DNA of 64,000 bases from Casuarina equisetifolia (lineage: Eukaryota; Streptophyta; Magnoliopsida; Fagales; Casuarinaceae): positions 20,486,853-20,550,852 of the forward strand of contig CM052358.1 in the NCBI GenBank assembly GCA_028551475.1, read 5' to 3'. The position numbers were made by a program, and so were the translations under genes. Position 1 is the stretch's first letter, and each line of letters begins with the position of its first letter. A model generated the notes under the pieces. That model was not told the origin of the DNA and searched no databases. It was given only the letters and a program-made list of their open reading frames with translations. Shown piece after piece: positions 24,939 to 36,238 of the stretch.

Positions 24939-27900
24939 ATGAAAAACTAGATCACAATTGCTTACTAGAGAAAATGTGAACTGCTTGTGAAACTCTGCTT
25001 TGATTACTGAGTATAATCACAGTTGCTTGATCTTTGAGGTTTACAATGGTCAATATATATATGCTGTTGTTAATGACTAGAAGGGTAAATTACAATTATA
25101 ACTATTTTCATATATCTCAAAACTGTTTTAACAGAAACTGTTAGTTGGTTATGCTAACATGGCTTTAGTTATATTGTGTGGCACCTCTATTCTGCATCAT
25201 TGATTATCTTAAGAGGAGTTATTCTGTTGAGATACTTCTTCAGGCACCTTTAAACTTAGGATTAGTGACCAAGTTTGTTACGAAAAGACAAGAAATTGAG
25301 TTTAGATAGAGGTTTTGTGAGGATATCAGCAACTTGGTGTGTAGTAGGGACATATTTTGTGGTAAGTTATTTAAGAAAAACTTTTTCACATATAAAATGG
25401 AAATCAATTTTCATATGCTCTATTTTGCCATGGAATGATGGTTTAGTGGTGAGTTTAAGAGCATCCAAATTATTACAATATAAAGGAGTAGAGAAAGGTT
25501 GAGAGATTCCCAAATCTCGTAACAAGGAAGACAACCAAATAGATTCTGTAGTAGTTGAAGCTAAGGCTTGATACTTAGCTTCAGCCAAGGATCTAGCCAT
25601 GATGGATTGCCTTTTTGAGCTTTAGGAGATCAAGTTGCTTTTGAGAAAGAAACAATGACTTGATGTGGACCTTCGAGTGGATTTACAGCCTATATAGTTA
25701 GAGTCATTGTATCCAAAAAGATGCAGTGAATTGTTAGCATGAAAATGAATGCCAAAGGAGAGTATGCCTTTGAGATACCATAGCAGGTGCTTTAAAAGCT
25801 GATAATCCAATACTGTTAGAGAATGTATATTGTAGCACAATCGATTGATAGTAAAGGAGATATTTGGTCTTGTGATTGTTAAGTATTGCAAGGCACCAAG
25901 AACAATTTGAAATTGAGTAGGAACTGGATAGGGAGCATAGGCATTTCCAAGGACTGGTGGCTTGGTTGCCATAAGAGTCCCAATTGGTTTGCACAAGAGC
26001 ATATTAGCACGTTTCAAAATATCTAATAGGAACTATCATTGACATAGAGTTAAGCCATCTTTAGGGGTTGAATTTCTATCCCCAAAAGGAAATGCACTTA
26101 ACTTAATTCTTTAAGAGGAAATTCAAAATGCAAGAGCTCTAATAAGGAGATAATGACAGTGTCAGAGTTTCCTGTTATAAGGAGGTCATCGACATATAAA
26201 AGAAGCCAAATAATGTTGTCACCATGAGAGAAGATGAATAGGGAAGAATCGAATATTGAACAAAAAAAGCCATACTCAAGTAGAACTGAATTGAAATGAT
26301 CAAACCAGGCTCGAGGTGCCTGCTTACGACCGTAGAGTGCCTTGTGTAAATGATAAACAATAGTAAGACAAGAGGAGTTGATAAAACCTGGTGGTTGCTC
26401 CATGTACACCAAGGTATCTAGGAAACCATGAAGGAAAGCATTAAAAATATCAAATTATAGAACTTTTCGATGGTGCATGTTTGCAAGGGAGAGGACTAGT
26501 CGTATAGTTGTTGGTTTGACAATCGACTAAATGTGTCCAGAAAGTCTATTCTTGCAATTTGGTGGAAGCCCTTTGCCACAAGGCAGGCTTTGAGCTGTGA
26601 TAGTGATTCAATTGTAGCTAATTTAGGTTTAAAAACCCATTTACAACCAACCATATGTATATTGGGTTGTCTTGGAACCAGAGTCCAAGTTTTGGTATCC
26701 TGTAAGGCTTTCATTTCATCAAGCATTGTTGTATGCCAGCTCGGATGTGCAATTACAGCAGATATGGTGGCAGGTATTGGTGGGACAAAAAGTGTAGCAG
26801 TAAGAGTGTTTTAGGGTTTGGTTTAAAAATACCATGTTGGCTTATTGTTTTCATTTGAGGGGAATATGGGGCGAGAGAAGTGTTTGATTTGGAGGGTGGA
26901 AAAGTGTGAATTGGTGAAGACTGTGCAATATCCAAATTTTATGAGGAAAATAATGGTGTAGAATTATTGGAACAAGGTTATTTTGTGATATTAGGAAGTG
27001 GAGAGGCAAGTAGAGAATCGACTACTTTTGAATTATGAGAACAACTTGGAAATTCAGAGTTGTTGAAGGAAGGTACAGACAGTGATTGTGAATTGTTCTA
27101 GTAGTAGTTGATGCTTCAACAGAGAAATTAGGATCTATCATTGGAATATTTAATGCAGTGGTGGAGGAGCCAAGTAAGACGAGTGAGGACTGTGAGGGTG
27201 ATGTTGGAATGGTGTTTAAAGTGATCTTGTGTGTTTGTAAGGAATCTGGTTGTGACAAATGGGACAAGGAAGCTTTTGTTGCAAAATGAAGGATAATATT
27301 TTTTTTTATGATAATGGAGGGTTATCTTAAGTTTATGGTGAAGATGAGATGATATTTGGTATATCAGTGATTGTATTTGATGGAAAAGGTATAGTAAGGG
27401 AGGTTGTAGCAACAAAATCAGAGTATTGTCCTGGAACAACCAATGGCAACATGGAAACTGCTGTAGGAGGTGATGTTTGTGATTTTGAGAAGGGAAATTT
27501 AGCTTCATTGAATAAAACATGCCTGGATATTTACATGCATTTTGAAGGCACATGATAATAGTGGTGGTCTTTGTAAACATTGTTGTATCCCAAAAATACA
27601 CATTAAAGAGAACATTTTGCTAGCTTATTTGCTGCATAGTCATGTAAGTAAGGGTAGCAGCTATAACCAAAAACCTTTAAATGTAGATAGTTTGGAGGTT
27701 TCTTGTACAACAACAAGAAGGGAGAGGCTTGGTTAAGTTATGGAGAGGGAAGTTTATTTATAAGATATGTTGAAGTGGAGAATGCCTCAAACCAATAGCT
27801 TTTTGGTAAATGAGCACCCAATAGCATAGCCAAGCCAAGCACAATGATGTGCCGATGCTTTCTCTCAGCCACACCATTTTGCTCTAGTGTATGGGGATAA

Positions 27901-30054
27901 GAAACCATGTGACGTATGCCAGCCATGAATAGAAAAGATTGCATATTATTGCTAAGATATTCACCACCTCCATCGGATTATAAGATCTTGATAAAATAGT
28001 CAAATTGCTTCTCAACATAGGCTTTGAACTTGACAAACACAGTGTACACTTCCAACTTTTGTTTCAAAGGAAAAATCCATGTGAATCTTGTGTAGTCATC
28101 CACAAACAAGAGATAATATCAGATTCCTTGATGAGAAGCAATAGGAAAAGGTCCCCATAGGTCACTGTGGACCTTTTCTAATGGTTGGGAGGCTCAACTA
28201 TGGGACATAGGAAAAGCAATACTACAACTTTTACTTAAATGACAGGAATTACAAAAGACAGTAGTGGCTTTATGTGGACTAGAGGCAACTACAATTTTAT
28301 TGTGTTGTTGAAGAACATAAAGAACACTATCTTTAGGATGCCCAAGACATTTATGCCATGTTGAGATATCAACATGTTGCTGTTTAGTTGAAAATAAGAT
28401 CTGGAAATGATTGTTTGGTAGAACATAAAGTCCTTTGTGTCTAAACCCTTTGGCCAAGATCTTGTGTGTTCTTAGATCTTTGATATAAAATAGATTCTTA
28501 GTAAACATAAAATAGTAAGGAAAATTTGCAGTAAGCTGGGTAACTGAGAGAAGATTTCATTGCATTTGAGGTGTAACAAGAACATTATGCAGGGGAATTG
28601 AAGTATTAGGGAGATGTCCAGTTCTAGTATGTGTAATGTTTATTGTCTCACCATTGCCAATAAAGATGTGACTAGAACCAACATAAGGAAGATAAGTATG
28701 TATTTTACTAAAAGAAAAACAACATGAACATTAGCTCTTAAATCAAGTATCCACTTTTCACCATTGAATGGAAGATCATTAAGATGGAGAGCATTTAATG
28801 CTTTTGGGATGTTAGGTGACTAATAAGAGTGATCAAACCTGTTGTAGCAATCCATGGCAATGTCCCCTTTCTTGTCACAGATTTGGCATATCGGCAAATC
28901 TTAAGGCAAGTGTTTTTGTGAAGTGCCTTGATTGGTGTTGTTTCGTTAAGCAGGAGGTTAGTCATTTTGAGTGGCTAGGGAAAAACCATGGCCATGTGAA
29001 GAGAAAGATGAGTTAGAGTTAGCTTTACCACAGCCGCCTGAATGACTAGAACGATTACTTCGTTGAGTAAAGAATACAATAGTATTGTTGATAGTAGGAT
29101 TGTATCTAACGTGCCTTGCATCAAAGGCTTAAAGCTGTGCTACGACATCTAGATGAAAAGGAATTGGCAGTCTAAACATAGCTGCCAGGAATGACTTGTA
29201 TTCTTTCCTTAAACCTTCGAGAAGCCTGAAGGTTTTATTTGAATTAGATAAAGGCTTTCCTATGACATTTAATTGGTTGCAAAGACTTTGAAACTCAGCA
29301 AATGATTTCATACTTGTTTTCCTTTTGCAGAAAATGCAATTTGGTTTGGGTTTCATACACTTTAGCCGCTGTCTTCTTAGCAAAATGGCTATTGATTGTA
29401 TTCCATATATCGGCGGAACGAGTTAGTTGAAATACTAACCCAACAGTTTCTTCAAATAAGCTGCTGATTAGCTAGGATTGGGCAAAATTATCACTTTGTT
29501 GCCATTGTGCAAATAGAGGATTCATAAATTTTTTTTCATTAACAATAATTATTGCAACAGGAGGTGGTATTTCACCAGTGAGGAAGCTAAGCATACTCTG
29601 GGTTAGAAATAGACACTTGACTTGTGTCACCCAAGGGATATAATTTCCTTCGTTTAGCTTCAAGGAAACAAAATTGGCAATATTGATGCCATTAGGAAAG
29701 GGAAAGACAAACTCATTAGCCATGGAAGAGAAGAAAAGCAGAGCAAGAAGGCGTGCTCTGGCTCTCGATACCAAGAGGAAAAATGAAAAATTAGAGAAAA
29801 CGTGAACTGCTTGTGAAACTCTGCTTTGATTATTGAGTATAATCATAGTTGCTTGATCTGTAAGGTTTACAATGGTCAATATATAGGTTGCTTTTAATGA
29901 CTAGAAGTGTAAATTACAACCATAACTACTTCCGTATATCTCGGAACTGCTTTAACAAAAATTGTTAGTTGGTTATGTTGACATGGCTTTAGTTACATTG
30001 CGTGGCACCTCTATTATGCATCATTGATTATCTTGAGAGGAGCTATTCTGTTAT
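24939..30054 (-). mobile_element. Decayed Ty1/Copia LTR retrotransposon
   Basis: LTRs at about 24939-25230 (3') and 29774-30054 (5') agree at roughly nine bases in ten by eye; the left one has an 18-base insertion. A primer-binding site reading TGGTATCGAGAGC (minus strand, 29773-29761) is close to the initiator-Met type and fixes the orientation. Going leftward: gag (29729-29129, opening MANEFVFPFPNG), pre-integrase (28508-28194, with WHKCLGHP), integrase (27944-27738, HTLEQNGVAERKHRH), a long variable linker, reverse transcriptase (26726-26098, YGRKQAPRAWF and LLLYVDD), and RNase H (26017-25367). The gag-integrase-RT-RNase H order is diagnostic of Copia. Many stops and frame changes separate the pieces, so it is not autonomous. 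Termini do not show clean TG...CA. Confidence 0.9.
29761..29773 (-). other. Copia primer-binding site
   Basis: Minus-strand TGGTATCGAGAGC lies immediately inside the right-hand LTR. It resembles the usual plant Copia initiator-tRNA-Met site TGGTATCAGAGC with one difference, and shows that the right LTR is the 5' LTR. Confidence 0.75.
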
Positions 30055-30066
30055 GACGCTTCTTTA

Positions 30067-30312
30067 ATATTTAGGGAAGACCAGTTAGAATTAATTAATT
30101 ATTTGTTGTTACAAACTATACATATATGTTGCATGATGTATTTCATATTTGACCTTTCTTATCTTGTGCAATAGACATGTATGTTTTTTTAGTTAATTTT
30201 AAAGATTTAATCTTATATCATATTTTTCGTATTTATTCAAAATATTGTATTACATCTAACAAAGTTGTTACTAATTAAAGTTATTAGGCTCGAATCTTCT
30301 TTAATTAAAAAA
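30067..30312. repeat. Outer direct repeat, right copy (abuts right LTR)
   Basis: Second copy of the 240-base repeat at 24698-24938, in the same orientation and directly outside the right LTR of the Copia element. Far too long for a normal 5-bp target duplication. Confidence 0.85.
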
Positions 30313-32007
30313 GAGTTATCAAGGTTTAGCTTTTGTGGAATAAAAAAAATCCTAATACGGTTTAAGTAGCTTAATGAATGAAAATTTGGCAAAAAGAAAA
30401 TTATACATTATGATTAATTATATTTTTTGTAAGGCAATTAAAGTTTCTTAAATTTTGTAGTACTATTAGAGTTTGAATCAAATAAAAATTTTCTTTTTAT
30501 ACTAGAAAATTTGTTTTGATTCAAATTGAAGATGAACCAAAAGAAATAGAATAAGCCACATGTAAACCGAAGATGATAGGATCTAACTATTCTTGTTATA
30601 TGCTAGCATATAAAAGACTTGTATAGGATAACTGAAAAACAGCATTACAAGAACATATGACTAAACAAATTGCTAACATGAGTATAATCTATAGATCTAA
30701 AAATGGGGTTCTATGGTGGAAAATATTTTATAAAAAATTGAGTATCATCAAAACAAGTGATTATTGTAAAATGAATAAAATTTTTATTTGTATAATATCT
30801 AATGAAAATCCTTTTAAATTTCATGGAAACTTTGGCAAGAGGGTTTTATTAGAGCAAATTATGATAGTACTTTTACCAATGAACTATAAGAACTACAAAA
30901 TGACACGAAAATAGAAAAATGTGTGGTAATTATGATTATCATATTGTCTTTGTGCAACAGTTATGATAAATTAAACAACACAAAATATTTAAAAAAATTT
31001 CTATACACATATCATAGTCTACATCAAAAAAATCAGATATTTGAAAAATTTATCAAATAGGAAGAGCTTTTGATCTATAAAAAGGAAATTATTTAGTTCA
31101 GCCAAAATGTTTTAGTAAGAGGAGGAAAGGGCCAAGGATTTGCCCCTTATTTTCTGAATGTAAAACTGAAATTTCATCGGCAATATATGATACCACATTA
31201 TCTATATGTCAAAGAATCCTAGAGAACTTATAACAATAAGAAGCCCATTCCCCTGTTGCTGGGCCATTTGAAGGGAGATGAAGATCTTTTGGTCATCGAG
31301 GCCCATCTTAGTCTTGTGAAGTTTCTGGGGCCTCTCCCCCATTTCCGTCATGGTTGATCAACTTTGAACACTGCCGATCGCATATCTTTAGAACACGGGC
31401 CTAAGATTTAAGCTCCTTCAGATGGTTTAACAAGGTTTGTTGACATGGCTTTTCACAAGAATGATTAAAGTAGCGGGCACAGTCCTCTTCAAAACCAAGG
31501 CTCCATCTTGAAAAGTAATAGAATCCAAAGGGAACGGGCAATCTAAAACTTATTGTTGCAAGGAGGAAATACAATGATCTACGCAGTAAAAAATAGCATC
31601 CTATGAGATGGAAGACCAACTTCTGCTTGAATTCAAATTTCTTTCTTGGAGTTTTTTTTTTTTTCCCTAGCTTTTGCACCTGCAATCTCCACCATCTCTG
31701 TCCTCCTTTTTAGTTGTCGAATGGAAAAATTTGCTACTAGATACAGCCTACAATGTCTCCCTCTATCTTTCTTCTTTCCAACCCAAGTGAATTGGTATCT
31801 TATCGAAGGAAATTCAAGACTAAATTTCTATACATGTCTCACTAAAAAAGGCAATTTACCAAGTATTCTTTAGTCAACCATGTATCTCAAATGCAATTGT
31901 AGGGAACCCAACAGTGGAGTCATGTTTTGTACCCTGGAAGAACGAAACTAGTAAATAGTAAGCTGATCAATAAATGAACAGACAAGAACCAATAAATAGG
32001 TACCTTA
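30313..32007. other. AT-rich spacer
   Basis: No gene recognised. 30660-30914 is open on the plus strand but encodes a Lys/Ile-rich chain as expected of AT-rich noise. 31100-31700 is more balanced but has no family signature on either strand. Confidence 0.35.
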
Positions 32008-32340
32008 GACTTTGTTGTGTATCTAAAAAACCAACAAATAGAGACAAATTTTCCTTACTCAAAGTTGACCTCTTGCATATTTTTTTAATATTATCTTTTC
32101 CTTCCTCCCACCAAAAGATAATTTTTCCTAACTCAAAATTGACCTCTTGCGTTTTTTTTTTAATATTATCTTTCCCTTCCCACCCCTAACTCAAAATTGA
32201 TATCTTTTCCTTCCCCACCCCAGACTTTGTTGTGTATACGGAACTGAGAGAGAGAGGAAAAGAAGGATAGTTTTTCCTATCTCAAAATTGACCTCTTGCA
32301 TTTGTTTTAATATTATATTTTCCTTTTTTTAATATTTTAT
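32008..32340. repeat. Imperfect tandem repeats, nested periods
   Basis: The phrase agactttgttgtgtat occurs at about 32009 and 32222, defining two copies of a roughly 213-bp unit. Inside, a 60-75-bp sub-unit (TCAAAATTGACCTCTTGC followed by poly-T and AATATTATCTTTTCC) appears near 32058, 32130, 32189 (shortened) and 32280. Noncoding. Confidence 0.75.
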
Positions 32341-32402
32341 TTTCCCCGCGTGCCACAACCCCCAACACACACACACCCAACAACACCTCTCTCTCTCTCT
32401 CT

Positions 32403-32990
32403 CTAAATTATGTTCAACAACCAATGTCTTCTTCTAAGATAAGAATGATCGAGAACTTCCCAAAGTAGATGTAAGCATACACGGAGAATTAATGCTAGGA
32501 GAGTCAAACACGTTAGACTATAGGCTAGTGATGAAAAAGTAAGCTTTGGTGCAAATAAGAAAGTCAAATTGATGAAAAGGTTCCATGAAGACATTCAATC
32601 TTAAATTGAGAAGGTAAATAAAGCATATAAGACAAAGACCAATAAGTAGCATAAACTATCAATTTTCCAGAAGATCTAGTATGGATGCACTTGAGGAAGG
32701 AAAGGTTCTTCTCAAAACGGAAGAGTAAGTTGACACCATGGATTAATGGACCATTTGAAGTTATTACAAGGCTTGGAGACAATGCTTAGAGAGTAGATTT
32801 GCCAAGTAAATATGGGAGAGTGCCAGCCACTTTTACATAGGGGATTTATCTCCATATTTGGAAGATGCAAACCTAGTGGATTTGAGGGAAAATCCTCTTC
32901 AACTCGAGGAGGATGATGCAGGGGCATCCAATGTCCTATCTCATGTCCTGGCCAAGCTAATGAAAAGGCTTTTAACTCACTCCAACCTCA
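32403..32990 (+). mobile_element. Ty3/Gypsy polyprotein tail (integrase C-terminus), broken
   Basis: Across shifting plus-strand frames the translation follows the usual Gypsy ending: KRFHEDIQS-IEKVNKAYK near 32575, a VWMHLRKERF-like segment near 32680, a GPFEV...GDNAYRVDLP-like segment near 32745-32800, then GDLSPYLEDANLVDLRENP near 32838-32895 and a QLEEDD acidic end. At least four frame changes or stops. No LTR was delimited; the flanking tandem repeats may belong to it. Confidence 0.75.
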
Positions 32991-34228
32991 GGCACAAGTG
33001 TTACTTATTCCTAAGTTAAAGAGTTGGTTTATAATGTTTTCCATTGGTCCAAGCCCCCATCAAATTAGGCGTCAAATGGGCTGCTATAGATAGGATTCAC
33101 ATCTTTCATGATTATAAAGATTGCATCTTTGACAAAAGATGGTGCCAGCGGTTGATTTTTTCCGAAAATGGCAGCTCTCACATTGATTGCTGTGTTTCCC
33201 ATTTGTATCAAGATTTTGTGTCCTAGCTCTCTACAAATAGAGGTTCTGATTTGGTCTGTAAGCAACCATTTAGATAAGAAGGACAAGACTTTTCTCTCAT
33301 TTAATTTTCGAGCCTTTACTATTCTTGTTTTTTAAATTCCAAGCCTTTAGTCTTTTGCCTTTATCTTCTTGCATTTGGTTTTCTCGCAATCTATCTTTCT
33401 TTTACCTTTAAACTAGTAAATCTTTAAAATCACTTGTTATTAACTTGTTTAGATTTTATCAATTTCGTTTTCTAGTATGTCCTAATCCATCTTATTAAAA
33501 AAAAGAAAGACTAAACTAGTCCTTAGAATTCAACATTTCTAGTCCAAGTTCACTCATTTCCTCCACGAATCACGGCAATCATCGTTAAAACAAATTGTAC
33601 CAATCCAAGGCTTCACTAAGAGCCAATCTTAAAATAAGCAAGGAATGGACAAAGAACTACTTAGAATCAACAATAGAATTCACGGATAGTTTGTAGGTTT
33701 CAACTGAGCTAGAGACTTGAAAGTTCTTAAACATACAGAACACGGCCATCAACGAAAGTATTCAAAGCTGCCAACCTTCTTAAAGAGTTCTTATAGTACA
33801 AACCAACGAGAAAGACAGAAGAACACAACAGTTCCGCTACAATAAATCGTTCTTCAATACAAGTAGTGGAACTCTTAAGAACAACATTAATCACGACAAG
33901 CTACTTAAATCACAGAGGAGTTGTACTTAGCTTCTCAGGCACGGCTTCTCTGCGCAGATTGTTTTCAAACCTCCTATCTCACCTGTAAAATCCACTCATG
34001 AACTGCTTGAGGTGACTCAGCTAAACCATGTCTTCGGAACTTAAAGTCATTACTTGAGAGCTACTACTTAGACCATCTAGCTCACACTTTCAGCACACGA
34101 TACACAAAAAAACAGCTATTACACACCACAGTTTACTTTTAATACATAATAGTCAATTTATATGACTAACATACACACCACTAACACACACCCAAGTAGA
34201 TACCTCAATCACATTAATCTAACAGTAT
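32991..34228. other. Spacer downstream of ALMT copy A
   Basis: AT-rich sequence without a recognised gene. The left part may be the end of the Gypsy remnant and its LTR; the right 150 bases are the likely 3' untranslated region of the ALMT gene. Confidence 0.35.
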
Positions 34229-36225
34229 TTACATCACGGTTTGTTTATGAGTTAATGGTAATGATTCCCGATCAATGTCATCGTCCTGTATAGCTGACGG
34301 TGGTCCATTGACGCTAATGACAACATGGGGGCATTCGATCTCAGGAGCCCCTTTGGCAGGTTCATTCAGTCCTATTTGTGATTGTTCAGGCGAGACGGTA
34401 GGCTTTACACACTCAAAATGTGCTAGGGACGCGAGTTCATGAACTGCATCAGCTATTTTTTCGGTGCATTTGACAACATCGAATACTAGGGAAGCAACTG
34501 CTGTAGCCGATAGCACTGCTAAGAGGTCGGCCTCTTTCCATATGCCTGATCTCAGCAAGGATTCAACATTCCTAGCCGCGGTTTTTGAATTTGAGATGTG
34601 GCTGTCGGCAGAAGATGGTTGGCGCATTGATCTCACAGTAGATGCTAACTCTTTCAGTGCCTTGCCGCATTCCAAGCTCATCATTGTGTATCTCTCCTGG
34701 ATTTTACTGCGAATTTCTTGCGATGCCTGATCATATAAGTGCGGTTTAATAGTCTCAAAACTTCCTTATTATAATCTTTTGCCCACATATTCTTCCGACT
34801 GGACAGACTTTGGTCCATTATTTATATGTAAATGCAGATTATCTGGACAACACTGTGAAATATGGATTTTAATACGTTACCTGAATATCGGAGTTGAGGT
34901 AGCCACTAAGGGTGTCAAGTCGGTAGGCGCATTCACAAAGTAGGGTTCCAACTTTCAGGTACTGTTGCCACGGGTGGCGGAACTGGAACGGACCATGCGC
35001 AGGATGTCCGAACTGGAAACGACCATGCCAAGTCTCCCCAGCGGGCGAAATTAGCCTGTCAAACGATATAATGAGCATCGGAGGCTTCAAGGAATTTCAA
35101 GAGACAGAGAGAGAGAGAGATTGTTACACACCAAGGATTCTTCAGTGCTTCTTGAATTAAGAACACTCTTGTATTCCTGCAGAAACGGCTTCCTAGCGGT
35201 AGCGTCTCCCACCTCTGAGGTTTTGAAGTATTCGTCTCCAAATGCTGTTCATAAAAAGGGGAAAAGGAAAACCATGACGCTGGATTCTACGCGAGTAACT
35301 GAATGTATTTGTACTTTTTGAAGTATTACCCTCTAGGAAGTTCGCCAGCTTTTCCATGTCGCGACAGATCAGATTGTGGAGATCTTCACCAGCCCAAACA
35401 GGACAAATCGAAATGGATATGATAACACAGGTTAAGCCACCGATGATAATGGTCGTCAACCTCTTGCGAGCCAACGCTATGTCATCGTCTCGGAAACCGG
35501 AGACCGATATCAAGGAGAATGTCAGTATGAATATCAACAGGCCGTAGTCATATCTGGCCTTGATTTTGGGGATGAACCGGACAAATGTCGATGCAGCAGC
35601 TGTATGAGACAGAAGTCCATGTTAATCATCAATGGATGACTGAGAAAGAACATGTTCTAAAAATGCTCACCTAGGACGAAGACAAAGAACCCTAGTAAAA
35701 TGGGTTCACCTATCTGTCCGGTTAGGCTAGCTAGGTGGTGAGCTCCAACACCTAAGGCTCCGGCGAGTAATGTCGCCATTCCTCTATTCAAGCCTTTCCC
35801 AAGAGTGGCTCCTGAAAAGAATATTTGAAGTCGATTCGATCATTTTCAGTCTAAGTTCTTGATCTATAATAGAACAAATATTCACCTATAAATGCTAGTT
35901 TTTTCTGTAGTTCAACGATGAGCTAAAGAATGTACCAAAACTTACCTACAGAGAATTCAAAAACGACAACTACAGTCATTACGGCCCACATCATTGTGAA
36001 ACCAAAATTGTCGTAGACTGGTTGAAAGTAGTAGAGTACAGAAACCAAGGTGAGCGCAAGCCCAACTTTTGCTGAATGAGTTACCCTTCTCGGGTCTTCT
36101 TTTGCAATTTTCTCTGTGTTGATAGCAATCTCCGACGCCTTGGCTGCCAACCTCTCTAGCAGAGCCTTAAGCGACCACCACCAGCGTGTGAATAGCCTTC
36201 CTTTCTCTTGGATTGCAGAAGTCAT
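34229..36225 (-). pseudogene. ALMT: Aluminium-activated malate transporter-like gene, copy A, one frameshift
   Basis: Seen: six exons with GT-AG borders: 36225-35946, 35811-35671, 35599-35330, 35244-35132, 35055-34881 and 34726-34229. Start ATG encodes MTSAIQEKGRLFTRW. The ALMT core is clear: several membrane spans in exons 1-3, [25 protein letters not shown] across the exon 1/2 border, WAGEDLHNL in exon 3, then a cytosolic C-terminal half rich in charge. Known: ALMTs are plant anion channels passing malate, chloride and other anions at the plasma membrane or vacuole. Odd: exon 5 carries one extra base (four C on the plus strand near 35036-35040, where copy B has three), shifting the frame, and an in-frame 30-base internal duplication (FQFGHPAHGPFQFRHPW). 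With one base less the product would be about 491 residues. It is either a recent pseudogene or a homopolymer sequencing error. Confidence 0.85.
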
Positions 36226-36238
36226 CTCTACGGCAGAG

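Noticed and set aside
26533-27736. Plus-strand open frames of 64-93 codons
   Set aside because: They are antisense to the Copia polyprotein remnants and have no independent support.
30657-30914. An 85-codon Lys/Ile-rich frame
   Set aside because: Expected by chance in sequence of this AT content; no motif, no splice partners.
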